Positions 1-7,100 of a stretch of DNA of 56,793 nt are shown here, piece by piece. The stretch is from Bacteroidia bacterium (GTDB lineage Bacteria > Bacteroidota > Ignavibacteria > UBA10030). The notes under the pieces are model-generated. The model had not been told where the DNA came from, did not search any database, and worked only from the letters and a program-made list of their open reading frames with translations. The stretch lies in NCBI GenBank assembly GCA_022180565.1, contig BQML01000028.1, positions 1 to 56,793 on the forward strand. The letters run 5' to 3'. Numbering within the stretch: position 1 is the stretch's first letter; the number at the start of each line of letters is the position of its first letter. Made by a program: the position numbers and the translations under genes.

Positions 1-7
1 TTAGGCT

Positions 8-1429
8 TCATTTTCTTTGCCATAGGTAGACACATTTTCTAATTTCGGTTCGGCCATAGCTTCCCATTTGTTGACTGCTGTTACCTTTGCCTCTGGGTAG
101 AACAAATATTGTCTCAGTATTAAAGCCAAACGCCTCAGCAAACTCAGAAAGAATGAGGTCAACGGGAATCTCTTCGCCGCCGTAGCGAACATTGTCGTTC
201 ACCATTACGCAGTATCCACCGCTCTTTGTTACTCTGGCCATTTCAGAGATTACGAAGCACATCTCCAAGAAATAGTTCCTGACCATTCTTGGGATGTTGC
301 TGTTGTTGAGCTTGTCGAGCTTGTTGAGTTCATTGAGAACAGCGTTTACTTCTCTCATTGCGGTTGAGGATTCATAGACACGAAGAACAGAATCGAATGA
401 CTCGCTCTTTCCGAAAGAGGAGTATAGGTGTTTGAGCTGATCAACTTTCTCCTTATTCTCAACGGTGCAAGATAGAAGTTCTTGGCGAAGGTTGCGTACC
501 TTCTCGGAATCGCATCCAAGAAACACGAGCTCCAGCGCGTAGGTCCTTGTGTAGTCGTAGCGATTGCAGTATGGCGGCGAAGTCACAATGAAGTCGAACG
601 AAGCATCTTCAAGAGTCGGCAGCTTCTCAAGACAAGACCCTTCAATTACCGTAATTGGATGCTTGTCGTGCCCGTTATTGCCTGGAGTGTCAAACAGGGA
701 ATCGCTCTGAGGGGCAAGATCAGCGACGATCTGAGATAGTTTGTGTTTCAAAGCCTGCTCAAATGAGAGGATCCTGCCTTTGTTGAAAGGTTTGCCCCCC
801 AAGTCTCTCTTGGATCGATAATCCCACCTGAGGTATTGGCCGTCCTTCCTCGTGTAGCTGATCTCTTCAAGGATAGAGAATGCTGCAAACCTTAAAATAG
901 TTTGGATTTCCTTGTCTCGGATAGTCTGGCAATAGGTCAAGTATCTATTGAGGGAGACCTCTGTGTCGTCGGGAAAAGCATCCTTTGTGATGGGTATGTG
1001 ATGGAAGTGAGTCGAGAAAGGGCCGATCTTAGTGAAGTCTGACCAAAAAGCTTGAACATATTCGTTCAAGCGAGGGGGGTCAATTTTAAGCAATGCCTCG
1101 CGTGTTTGAATAACAAAGATGCCAACGGGGAGAAGTTCAATGCCATAAGAGTCCCAACCGAGTGATTGACCTGCGAATAAGGTTGTGCCTACGCCAGCAA
1201 AAGGGTCAAGTAGTTTCCCAGGCTTGTCCGAATACTTGGTCAGGAAATATCGAACTAAAGCGGAAGAAAAGCCCTCTTTGTACTTGAACCAGCGGTAAAC
1301 CGGCTCATCTTTGTTCGCTTGAAAGCTCACGAGCTGGCGATTGAGATTGAAAGCAGTTTGAAGCTTGTCTGCAAACCTCTCGTAGAGCTTCTGTCGTTCG
1401 GTAGGAAATATTTCTACAAGTTCATTCAA
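8..1429 (-). CDS. Site-specific DNA methyltransferase (N4-cytosine/N6-adenine type)
   Basis: A 473-residue protein with the two hallmark motifs of amino-methyltransferases: the AdoMet-binding loop DPFAGVGTT at residues 75-83 (followed by the acidic strand YGIE at 95-98) and the catalytic TSPPY at 283-287. The SPPY form favours N4-methylcytosine, but N6-adenine cannot be excluded. The AdoMet motif precedes the catalytic motif by about 200 residues, which would place a target-recognition segment between them (alpha-like order). It would methylate a specific DNA site in the cytoplasm. No restriction enzyme lies beside it in the window. It points the same way as the downstream cassette genes and starts 107 nt after an attC site, so it may itself be an integron cassette whose own attC lies beyond the window edge. 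The start is the ATG at 1429; the stop lies 7 nt from the window end. Confidence 0.9.
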   Translation of the reverse strand: MNELVEIFPTERQKLYERFADKLQTAFNLNRQLVSFQANKDEPVYRWFKYKEGFSSALVRYFLTKYSDKPGKLLDPFAGVGTTLFAGQSLGWDSYGIELLPVGIFVIQTREALLKIDPPRLNEYVQAFWSDFTKIGPFSTHFHHIPITKDAFPDDTEVSLNRYLTYCQTIRDKEIQTILRFAAFSILEEISYTRKDGQYLRWDYRSKRDLGGKPFNKGRILSFEQALKHKLSQIVADLAPQSDSLFDTPGNNGHDKHPITVIEGSCLEKLPTLEDASFDFIVTSPPYCNRYDYTRTYALELVFLGCDSEKVRNLRQELLSCTVENKEKVDQLKHLYSSFGKSESFDSVLRVYESSTAMREVNAVLNELNKLDKLNNSNIPRMVRNYFLEMCFVISEMARVTKSGGYCVMVNDNVRYGGEEIPVDLILSEFAEAFGFNTETIFVLPRGKGNSSQQMGSYGRTEIRKCVYLWQRK

Positions 1430-1535
1430 TGGAAGAAACTCAAGGACAATTGTGAATTTGTAGCAAAGATAGCAAAATCAACCGGCTATTCCAATTCCGC
1501 CGATGTTGGATCAACAACCTCCGTGCCGCCATTGC

Positions 1536-1626
1536 ATATAACGGATCGCGCTTAAGCTGCGGCGCGCTGAAGTAAAGATTCATTCCTTAACCTACGCGCG
1601 CCGTCAGCTTCAAGCGCTTGTTAGGC
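1536..1626 (-). repeat. attC recombination site (cassette of the NTF2-like gene)
   Basis: Read on the minus strand it opens with GCCTAAC (1626-1620) and closes with GTTATAT (one mismatch to GTTRRRY). The arms GCGCTTGAAGCTGACGGCGC and GCGCTTAAGCTGCGGCGC (as the reverse complement of the other half) pair fully except for an extra G and an extra A in the 5' arm, the extrahelical bases that set attC orientation. The site lies 31 nt beyond the stop codon of the gene at 1658. Confidence 0.85.
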
Positions 1627-1657
1627 CGCGCGCACAGACAGGATACGTTGCATCCCG

Positions 1658-2122
1658 TCAGCGGGCAGGAATCACGTTGGCATGCCGCGCGTAGAGCCGC
1701 CATGTGCCAGCCTCTCTCTTCCAAATGTTGGTGAAGCGCCGCTGGGTGGGCTGACCCGCACGGAGTCCAGCGCTGGGAGCATCGCTCAGGGGCACCAGGG
1801 TCTCGAGCCCCATGATGAACGCGAAGTCACCATCCACTCGAACGAACTCAATTTGTCGCTCGAAGGACGAGAAGTTGATTATCCCGCTGCGTACGAATGC
1901 ATCGAGTACCGCGCGCTTACCGATCGCGACCCTGTTATTCGGCGCATTCACGACGAATTGATCCGACCAGAGGCGCTCGAGCGCGACGGTGTCGCGGTTC
2001 AACGCCGCGATCCGCTCCTGATCATCAGCCGACCGAACGGCCGCTTCGTCCGAACCAGATTGAGCGCGAGCCAGGATTGGAAGAGTCACCAATAGCGCTG
2101 CCAGGATTGTCAGATTCTTCAT
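1658..2122 (-). CDS. Secreted NTF2-like (SnoaL/DUF4440-type) protein, cassette gene
   Basis: A 154-residue protein with an N-terminal signal peptide (hydrophobic residues 4-17, ending ARAQ near residue 21) and a single alpha+beta barrel-type domain of the NTF2/DUF4440 superfamily. Supporting features are the early helix with ADDQERIAALNRDT, the segment ERLWSDQFVVNAPNNR, and the C-terminal TNIWKREAGTWRLYARHA, a typical last-strand signature of the family. Members bind small ligands or are orphan enzymes; no catalytic activity can be assigned. It starts at the ATG at 2122, preceded by a strong GAGGAGG ribosome-binding site. The product would act outside the cytoplasm. It occupies one cassette: core boxes lie upstream at 2174 and 2200 and its attC lies just after the stop. 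Confidence 0.85.
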   Translation of the reverse strand: MKNLTILAALLVTLPILARAQSGSDEAAVRSADDQERIAALNRDTVALERLWSDQFVVNAPNNRVAIGKRAVLDAFVRSGIINFSSFERQIEFVRVDGDFAFIMGLETLVPLSDAPSAGLRAGQPTQRRFTNIWKREAGTWRLYARHANVIPAR

Positions 2123-2230
2123 ACGACACCTCCTCGATTGGACTGAGAGAGAATCCGCTTACGTGCTGCCTAACTATTGTTTACCTGGTTTCCGCCTAAC
2201 ACGCATTCTCCACTAACAGTCGGCATAATA

Positions 2231-2250
2231 CCTGCCTGCCGGCAGGCAGG
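2231..2250. repeat. Perfect 20-bp palindrome
   Basis: The half-site CCTGCCTGCC is followed directly by its exact reverse complement. It lies between core-like boxes of the cassette array. No protein binding site or terminator function is evident (no T-tract follows). Confidence 0.7.
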
Positions 2251-2330
2251 CGCATCGGCGGGTGAATTGTCAAATTCTTTGTTTTCATCAGATTCCATCA
2301 TTTCAAGAAAGTCTTCGTCGTCTCATACGA

Positions 2331-2713
2331 TTTCCGTCTAACACGCAAAGCGTCTTCGCTCACAGCGCATCCATAGGGCTTCTGTCAGCTCGGCCACCTC
2401 GGTTCAGTACGTGGGTATAGGTCATCGTCGTACGCACATCTTTGTCTCACGGTCATACTCTGTCATCGGTGCGCGCGTGGTCAGCCAAGATAGTGCACAC
2501 CGGAGAAAAAATCAAACCCCGCCGTGCGTGACGAACTACGATTTGTTCCCTTCCTCTTGCTTTGGTATGTTTACAGCAATTCACAGAAAGCATATCGCAC
2601 AGTACGTCACACCCGGCGAAGATCGAGGGATGGTGGGGTTTCCGCTCTCCCTTACTCGGCAATCACCAGAACGCCGATTCCTGGAGCGACGGTTGGCTGA
2701 ACTGCAGGAGTAG
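2331..2713 (+). pseudogene. Truncated duplicate of the Crp-family gene 5' region
   Basis: From 2331 to about 2620 the sequence is a diverged copy of 6799-7100, including the box (T)CTAACACGCAAAGCG, the stretch GGAGAAAAAATCAAACCCCGCC-like core, the cTTTGGTATGTTTAC upstream segment and the first codons of the regulator. Translated, this copy reads IHRKHIAQYVT against ILRKHIAQYIT in the intact gene. After about 17 codons similarity stops and the frame continues into unrelated sequence to a TAG at 2713. The cyclic-nucleotide and helix-turn-helix domains are absent, so this cannot make the regulator. The copy and its parent bracket most of the cassette array. Confidence 0.75.
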
Positions 2714-2800
2714 CCTTTTGGAAAGACTTTTTGTTGCAGAGAAAAGCAGTGGGCGATTGTGGATGACTGTGGATAGGCAGAGCGACACGGCCTTCATTTA

Positions 2801-2900
2801 GAGTAACGGCCTTAAGATGAGCCACACGGCCAGCGCTTCGATAGTTGCATGAACCCGATTTGCCGCGGCAGGCCGGGTCGGCTCCATCGAGTGGTTGGGC
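2801..2900 (-). repeat. attC recombination site
   Basis: On the minus strand it opens GCCCAAC (2900-2894) and closes GTTACTC (2807-2801). Inner arms GATGGAGCCGACCCGGCC and GATGAGCCACACGGCC (reverse complement of the far half) match apart from two extra G residues in the 5' arm and one mismatch, the normal extrahelical-base pattern. It starts 23 nt after the stop of the membrane-protein gene at 2923. Confidence 0.8.
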
Positions 2901-2922
2901 GGCGCAGATCAGTCGAGGCAGT

Positions 2923-3435
2923 TCAGGAGCGCAGGCCGAGCCAACCAAAGATTATCCCTGGGAGCAGGACGAAAGTTGGTATCCAGAAGATAGGCGGAAG
3001 GTCGCCGAACCGAATGGAGATGCCGGCGTTCAAGTAGGGCTTGAAAATGAGATACCAGTAAGGAAGAACGACCAACCCCGCCAGGACGAGCGTTACGAAC
3101 GCCCACACTTGATGCTGGCGAAGGCCGAACCATGCAAGAGAAACGATGAAGATTCCCATTATGACGAGTGATCCGCCAGCGTTGGTCAGGAATAGCGTGC
3201 GGAACGTCGCCAGCTCCTTGTTTCTATCCAGCAGTTCAGACGGCGCTGCTCCAAAGAGCTGGCTATCGGTCTGCTGCGAAATGAAGATGGCGCTACGCCC
3301 GAATTCTGAGTTGACAAAGAATGGCGTGAGTGTCCCGATCAACATATGCACAACTCCTGACACCAGAAAGCAAATCACACTCACACCGAGTGGGGTTGCC
3401 CAGTGGAAGGTGGCTGCAGTCTGAGATTGATCCAT
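2923..3435 (-). CDS. Four-helix integral membrane protein, cassette gene
   Basis: A 170-residue protein of no recognised family. The ATG at 3435 is chosen because AAAGGAG sits 7 nt upstream (AAAGGAGCCTACCATG); the open frame continues further upstream but through an attC-like region. Hydrophobic segments at about residues 14-36, 84-106, 110-133 and 147-167 suggest four membrane helices with a 45-residue extracytoplasmic or cytoplasmic loop after the first. No charged catalytic cluster is seen inside the helices. It lies between a degenerate attC upstream and a well-formed attC downstream, so it is probably mobile cargo. Function unknown. Confidence 0.75.
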   Translation of the reverse strand: MDQSQTAATFHWATPLGVSVICFLVSGVVHMLIGTLTPFFVNSEFGRSAIFISQQTDSQLFGAAPSELLDRNKELATFRTLFLTNAGGSLVIMGIFIVSLAWFGLRQHQVWAFVTLVLAGLVVLPYWYLIFKPYLNAGISIRFGDLPPIFWIPTFVLLPGIIFGWLGLRS

Positions 3436-3475
3436 GGTAGGCTCCTTTGATTGAGAGTTTCCTTTGTCCGGCGCC

Positions 3476-3548
3476 GCCCAGCGCTTTTTCAGGTCGCGCT
3501 TCACCCCGTTCGAACGGGGGCCTCAGTTCCGCACCTCATACGTTATCC
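3476..3548 (-). repeat. Degenerate attC-like site
   Basis: Minus-strand ends GGATAAC (3548-3542) and GCTGGGC (3482-3476, one mismatch to GTTRRRY) enclose an imperfect stem whose apex is the clear hairpin CCCCGTTCGAACGGGG (3514-3529). Arm complementarity is partial (TGAGGT/ACCTGA and a few more pairs), so this may be a decayed site. It overlaps the last four codons of the cupin gene. Confidence 0.4.
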
Positions 3549-4087
3549 TGAGCCGAGGGCAAGCGCTGGCCGAGCAACCGGCCGAGCGGCCCCAGCACGG
3601 CATAGGTCAACCACTGGACCCATACTGGCGGCCGCGTGACGCGCACGGTCGACCAGAACGTCTGTCCGAACACGCCGAGAAGCAGGACCGGCGGCATCCC
3701 ACTCCGGCTCAACCGCCCGGCCTGTGCGAGGCCGAAGAGAGCCTCGAAGAAGGCTTCCGTGTTCAGAGCCGGCTCGAATTCCTGCCGGTACTCGGCGGGC
3801 TCGCTGCCCTCAACCCAAAAGTGGTGCGGCGTACCCGGCGGGATGCTGACTTCCTCGCCGGCGGCCACGACGCGCTCTAGGCCAGCAATGTGGAACCGGA
3901 GCGCGCCACGATGCAACGCGAACCGATTGGTCTGGTACGGGTGCACATGCTCGGGCTCTCGTTCCGCACTGGGCGGACTCACGCACTCGAGAACGAGCCG
4001 CGCACCGGCGGACACACTCGAGGTTTCGACGAACCGGACGCGTTGCCCGGTGCGGGGGTTTACGATCTCCTGTCCAATCTGTGCCAT
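3536..4087 (-). CDS. Cupin-domain protein, cassette gene
   Basis: A 183-residue protein with a single conserved beta-barrel (cupin) domain at about residues 20-115. The metal-site signature EPEHVHPYQTNRF (E-x2-H-x-H type) and the second motif GEEVSIPPGTPHHFWV are both present, so divalent-metal binding is plausible. The C-terminal third is different: residues 130-175 include a hydrophobic stretch (VWVQWLTYAVLGPLGRLL) that could associate with the membrane. The substrate is unknown. The ATG at 4087 has GAGGAGG 10 nt upstream. It follows the attC of the SRPBCC cassette by 40 nt and ends inside a degenerate attC, as expected for cassette cargo. Confidence 0.8.
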   Translation of the reverse strand: MAQIGQEIVNPRTGQRVRFVETSSVSAGARLVLECVSPPSAEREPEHVHPYQTNRFALHRGALRFHIAGLERVVAAGEEVSIPPGTPHHFWVEGSEPAEYRQEFEPALNTEAFFEALFGLAQAGRLSRSGMPPVLLLGVFGQTFWSTVRVTRPPVWVQWLTYAVLGPLGRLLGQRLPSAQDNV

Positions 4088-4127
4088 GTCGCATCTACCT
4101 CCTCAGAAGTTGTGGCAAAGGATTTCC

Positions 4128-4201
4128 GCCTGACGGCGTGCGCTTCCCTGCAGCAAGCCGGGAGCTGCAAGAGCGGCGTCAGGTGCAAGCGCCTGTTGGG
4201 C
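4128..4201 (-). repeat. attC recombination site
   Basis: Minus-strand ends GCCCAAC (4201-4195) and GTCAGGC (4134-4128). The arms share GCGCTT and CCTG blocks in order; the 5' arm carries extra bases (GC/A) relative to the other arm, giving the same orientation as the other sites. Length 74 bp. It begins 45 nt after the stop of the SRPBCC gene. Confidence 0.7.
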
Positions 4202-4246
4202 GGCAAAGCATGTGGCCCGAAGTGAAGTGTTGTGAGCATAGCCAAG

Positions 4247-4675
4247 CTATTGTTCCACAAACTTTTTCAGTTCCTCCAGCATCATTCCCCACATCTTCTC
4301 GGAATGCTTGCGTGCTTCTTCGGTCGCATTATTGTCCTGGGACAGTAAGACGCGGGTTTGGTTTCCCTCGCCCGATAACTCAATCGTCACCGTGTGATAG
4401 TTTTCCGGCTTGTCAGGAAGACCGGAGAGCGGGCTGAAATGGCTGTACTGGAGTATTCGCGCTGGCTCGAGCCGAAGAATCACACCTTTGTCCTCGTACG
4501 ATTTGCCTTGCCATTCTCCCTTCCAGGTGATCGGGCTCCCTTCGCGCCAGTCGGTGACAACGTTGGTCCCGAACATGTATTGTTTGATGGCCTCAGGATT
4601 CACCAATGCACTCCAGACCCTTTCGCCAGGTGCGTTTATGGTGATGGAAGATCTGGCAATCAGGTTCTTATTCAT
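4247..4675 (-). CDS. SRPBCC/AHSA1-type START-fold protein, cassette gene
   Basis: A 142-residue protein of the activator-of-Hsp90 (AHSA1)-like branch of the SRPBCC superfamily. Visible signatures are the N-terminal strand SITINAPGERVWSALVNPE, the segment FGTNVVTDWREGSPITWKGEW and the closing helix EKMWGMMLEELKKFVEQ. These proteins form a hydrophobic ligand-binding cavity; the ligand here cannot be predicted. No signal peptide, so cytoplasmic. The ATG at 4675 has CTGGAG about 8 nt upstream. It is complete and lies between two attC sites at 4717 and 4201, making it the clearest single cassette in the array. Confidence 0.88.
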   Translation of the reverse strand: MNKNLIARSSITINAPGERVWSALVNPEAIKQYMFGTNVVTDWREGSPITWKGEWQGKSYEDKGVILRLEPARILQYSHFSPLSGLPDKPENYHTVTIELSGEGNQTRVLLSQDNNATEEARKHSEKMWGMMLEELKKFVEQ

Positions 4676-4716
4676 GATTTTCTCCAGTATGCAGAGTTCT
4701 CATTCTGGGCGTTGCC

Positions 4717-4776
4717 GCCTAACGCTCAGCATCAGCGGCGGCGCGGAGCGCCGTCCGCTGCATGCCGTTGTTGGGC
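4717..4776 (-). repeat. attC recombination site (60 bp, canonical)
   Basis: Minus-strand ends GCCCAAC (4776-4770) and GTTAGGC (4723-4717), both matching consensus. Inner arms CGGCATGCAGCGGACGGCGC and CAGCATCAGCGGCGGCGC (reverse complement) pair with an extra G and an extra A confined to the 5' arm. This is a textbook 59-base element and fixes cassette orientation as minus. Confidence 0.92.
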
Positions 4777-4793
4777 TGTACATGGCATGCTGA

Positions 4794-6008
4794 TCATCTG
4801 GCATTCTCAGCCAGGAATCTGAACATCGAAGCCCACTGACTGGTTCGGAGATCGCCCGTGTGCCGTCCCAATCGCACGATGATCGTCTTTCGCGTTGGAT
4901 TCACGTAGAGAAACTGACCATCCTTGCCCTGAGCCAGATAGTCTCCTTCCTCCTTGTCCAACAGCCACCAGAGGTATCCGTAGCTCCTGAAGCCTGCTGC
5001 CCTGAAGTCGGCAGGCCACACACCAGCCTTGACGCCTTCCAGTGCGACAGAATTCTCAATCCAGGTGGAGGAGAGGATCCGCTCGCCGTTCCATTCTCCC
5101 TTTGCCAAGTACAGCCAGCCAATCTTGGCGAGATCCCGCGCCGTACCCGCCAGACAGCACCAGGCCTTCTCCAAACCACCGTCCCGATCGAGCGACCACA
5201 CGGCTTCATACTCCATTCCTAGAGGCCGCCACAGACGTTCTTCTGCATAGGTGGCAATCGTCTTCGGAGCGAGGGCGCGACTCAGAACGAGCGACAGCAA
5301 CCCAACGTCCCCTGACTTGTATCGATACTGCCTTCCAGGCTCGACGTGCATTCGGAAAGCCAGCATCATCCGCTCTATGTCCGACGTGTAGTTGAACGGC
5401 ACATGCAGACCGAATGGATTATCGTCCTCTGCGTAGTCGACCCCCGAGGTCATTGTGAGGAGGTGCCTGATCGTCAGGTGATCGAACCCCCGGCCAACGA
5501 ACTCCGGTACGAACTCAACAACGCCTTGGTCGATGGAGCGGATAATCCCGTCGTCGATAGCCGCTCCTATGAGAGCGGACGTGATGGACTTCGTCACCGA
5601 GAAGTACTGCGACAGCGATGCGGCCGTGTGGCCCCCATCGTAGCGCTCAAGCAGGATCGAGTCGTCCTTGACGATCAGGAAGGCGATCGTCTCGCTGGCG
5701 ATCAGTACATCATCCAGATGCCGCCCGCCCATCTCGGCGATTTCGACGACTTCCGGGACGAACCGACCAACCGCCCGCTCCGCGAAACGATAGGGCCGTT
5801 CACCGGGGGTTAGATGTCTTCCAGGGTAGTGCTTGAAGTCATCGATCGTGGTGGTGCCATGCCGGACGAAGCGCTGTGCGGCGTCGAACCCTCCCTGCGG
5901 GCCCGCGACCACAAACCATCTCGCAAAGACAGCCATGAAGGCCAACACGATAGCCCCCAGGAGCGCGGCAACGAACCATACAACCCGTTTCCGTCTGAGT
6001 CTTATCAT
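4794..6008 (-). CDS. Membrane-anchored serine hydrolase, beta-lactamase/class C family
   Basis: A 404-residue protein with an N-terminal membrane anchor (residues 9-32) and a serine beta-lactamase/penicillin-binding-like domain. The catalytic tetrad start SVTK (about residues 137-140, in QYFSVTKSITSALIG) matches SxxK, and RYKSGDVGLLSLVL fits the second (YxN/S) motif region. Family members include esterases, D-aminopeptidases and 6-aminohexanoate-dimer hydrolases (NylB), and this sequence resembles that CubicO/NylB type more than true beta-lactamases; the substrate is unknown. The catalytic domain would face the periplasm. The ATG at 6008 is chosen because the hydrophobic anchor follows directly; the upstream in-frame extension is poor. 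It is a cassette gene: canonical attC lies 17 nt beyond the stop. Confidence 0.88.
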   Translation of the reverse strand: MIRLRRKRVVWFVAALLGAIVLAFMAVFARWFVVAGPQGGFDAAQRFVRHGTTTIDDFKHYPGRHLTPGERPYRFAERAVGRFVPEVVEIAEMGGRHLDDVLIASETIAFLIVKDDSILLERYDGGHTAASLSQYFSVTKSITSALIGAAIDDGIIRSIDQGVVEFVPEFVGRGFDHLTIRHLLTMTSGVDYAEDDNPFGLHVPFNYTSDIERMMLAFRMHVEPGRQYRYKSGDVGLLSLVLSRALAPKTIATYAEERLWRPLGMEYEAVWSLDRDGGLEKAWCCLAGTARDLAKIGWLYLAKGEWNGERILSSTWIENSVALEGVKAGVWPADFRAAGFRSYGYLWWLLDKEEGDYLAQGKDGQFLYVNPTRKTIIVRLGRHTGDLRTSQWASMFRFLAENAR

Positions 6009-6045
6009 GGCTCTGGTAACTTCCGTGTTTCGAGACGGATGCGGC

Positions 6046-6759
6046 TCATGTGAGTGCAGCCCAACGCCCTGCGCTTGAGGTTGCGCCGCGGGGTGCTCGC
6101 ATCGCACCCATAACGAGGATCAACATCGCGACGACGAGAACATTCCACGCGGCGAAGGCGGCGAGGCCGATTGGCGAGGTCACCCAGCCGGTCCAAAGGG
6201 CCGTCGCGAGGGCAGGCAGCACACTGACCGGAGCATTGATCACGAAGAGCACGCGAGCCGTCTGTAGCAGGCGACTGGGTCCGTTGAGTGCTGGTGCGAT
6301 CAGCCACGTGGCTACACCAAGGACCGCATATCCCCACATCTCGAAGGCCCAGCCAAGCGAGCTCGGGTTCGCCATGGTGAAGGCTGCGGCGAGTTGCAGC
6401 TCTGTGGCGCCCGCCTGCCTCATGAGGGCAGGCACGAAGGTCGTCTGAATGGCGTAGTTAAGGACAATCATCGCGCCGAACACGGCGCTCAAGACCACCG
6501 CCGTTGTCTCCCGTGGCCCGCGCACCGGGGCCTGGGCATACAGGGCCGCGATTAAGGCGACGAATCCGCCCACGAGAAGAAAGCCAAAGAAGAACGGGAC
6601 AGTCTGGATCCAATGGTACGCGGTCGCGTAGCTTGTGACGTCGGTCCAAGCGGGCTGCGGATGAGTAACGCTGACAAGCCAGAGACTCAGGGGGCCGGAG
6701 GTGACGGCTCCCAAGAGCGCAATGCCAGCGGCCCAAAAGACTGTGTGACGAGTTTCCAA
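6046..6759 (-). CDS. Six-helix integral membrane protein, first cassette gene
   Basis: A 237-residue hydrophobic protein with about six membrane segments (roughly residues 8-30, 50-75, 86-108, 135-160, 170-193, 198-220), resembling DUF4386-type proteins in layout though the family cannot be confirmed by eye. Translation most likely starts at a TTG (6759) with AAGGA 7 nt upstream. The C-terminal tail after residue 222 is hydrophilic and overlaps a GCCCAAC box (6059-6065 on the plus strand), so the tail may be recombination-site sequence read as coding. It is the cassette closest to the upstream array boundary at 6810. Function unknown. Confidence 0.72.
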   Translation of the reverse strand: METRHTVFWAAGIALLGAVTSGPLSLWLVSVTHPQPAWTDVTSYATAYHWIQTVPFFFGFLLVGGFVALIAALYAQAPVRGPRETTAVVLSAVFGAMIVLNYAIQTTFVPALMRQAGATELQLAAAFTMANPSSLGWAFEMWGYAVLGVATWLIAPALNGPSRLLQTARVLFVINAPVSVLPALATALWTGWVTSPIGLAAFAAWNVLVVAMLILVMGAMRAPRGATSSAGRWAALT

Positions 6760-6798
6760 TCGAGAATCCTTGGTGCAACCTAACTATTGATTATATTG

Positions 6799-7100
6799 TT
6801 TCCGCCTAACACGCAAAGCGCTTTCGCTCACAGCGCATCCATAGGGCTTCTGAGCCCTCGACCACCTCGGTTCAGTGCATGGGTATAGATCATCGTCGTC
6901 CGCACATCTTTGTCTCACCGTCATACTCCGCAATTGGTACGCAGGTGGCTTGCCAAAATACCATACGCCTGAGAAAAAATCAAACCCCGCCAGCAAATGA
7001 CGAACTGCAATTTGTTCCCCTGCTCTTCCTTTCGTATGTTTACGGCACATGTACGAAATTCTCAGAAAACATATCGCGCAGTACATTACACTGGACGACG
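6799..7100. repeat. Parent copy of a duplicated Crp-gene upstream region
   Basis: This stretch, running from the GCCTAAC box through the leader of the Crp-family gene into its first 17 codons, recurs in diverged form at 2331-2620. Shared blocks include CACGCAAAGCG, CACAGCGCATCCATAGGG, CCACCTCGGTTCAGT and GAGAAAAAATCAAACCCCGCC. The short CTAACTATTG...TTTCCGCCTAAC segment just before it (6778-6810) also recurs at 2168-2200. Confidence 0.85.

Larger units (their letters stand above)
2123..2800. other. Cassette-array interval without a convincing gene
   Basis: About 680 nt with no ORF of recognisable family on either strand. It holds two GCCTAAC boxes (2168-2174 and 2194-2200) and one GTCTAAC box (2336-2342) that match attC/attI core ends on the minus strand, a perfect 20-bp palindrome (2231-2250), and a decayed copy of the promoter and first codons of the Crp-family gene at 7049 (2331 to about 2620). 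Open frames through it (for example 2411-2713 plus) run through this copy and then into unrelated sequence. It may be a cassette with non-coding or degraded cargo. Confidence 0.6.
1536..6810 (-). mobile_element. Integrase-less gene-cassette array (CALIN-type)
   Basis: Six consecutive minus-strand genes alternate with attC-like sites that all share one orientation. Upstream-to-downstream order on the minus strand: core site GTTAGGC at 6810-6804, membrane protein, serine hydrolase with attC 4776-4717, SRPBCC protein with attC 4201-4128, cupin with degenerate attC 3548-3476, membrane protein with attC 2900-2801, a non-coding stretch with three core-like boxes (2342, 2200, 2174), and the NTF2-like gene with attC 1626-1536. 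The methyltransferase at 8-1429 may be the next cassette. No integron integrase is found; on the side where intI would be expected stands a divergent Crp-family gene. Gene functions are unrelated to each other, as is usual in cassette arrays. Clusters of attC sites lacking an integrase are a recognised class; that this is one is an inference from the sites. Confidence 0.8.

Noticed and set aside
2231..2250. Integron attI site or terminator
   Set aside because: The palindrome has no core box at its centre and no T-tract; it is left as an unexplained palindrome.
2411..2713. 100-codon plus-strand frame as a gene
   Set aside because: It is the decayed copy of the Crp-gene leader read through; only the first codons of that gene match and the rest is unrelated.
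3464..3880. Long plus-strand frames opposite the cupin gene and others in the array
   Set aside because: Arginine-, proline- and alanine-rich shadows of GC-rich minus-strand genes with no family match or ribosome-binding site.
6052..6112. attC between the first two cassette genes
   Set aside because: A GCCCAAC box is present but no matching arm or second core of acceptable quality was found, so only a remnant is plausible.
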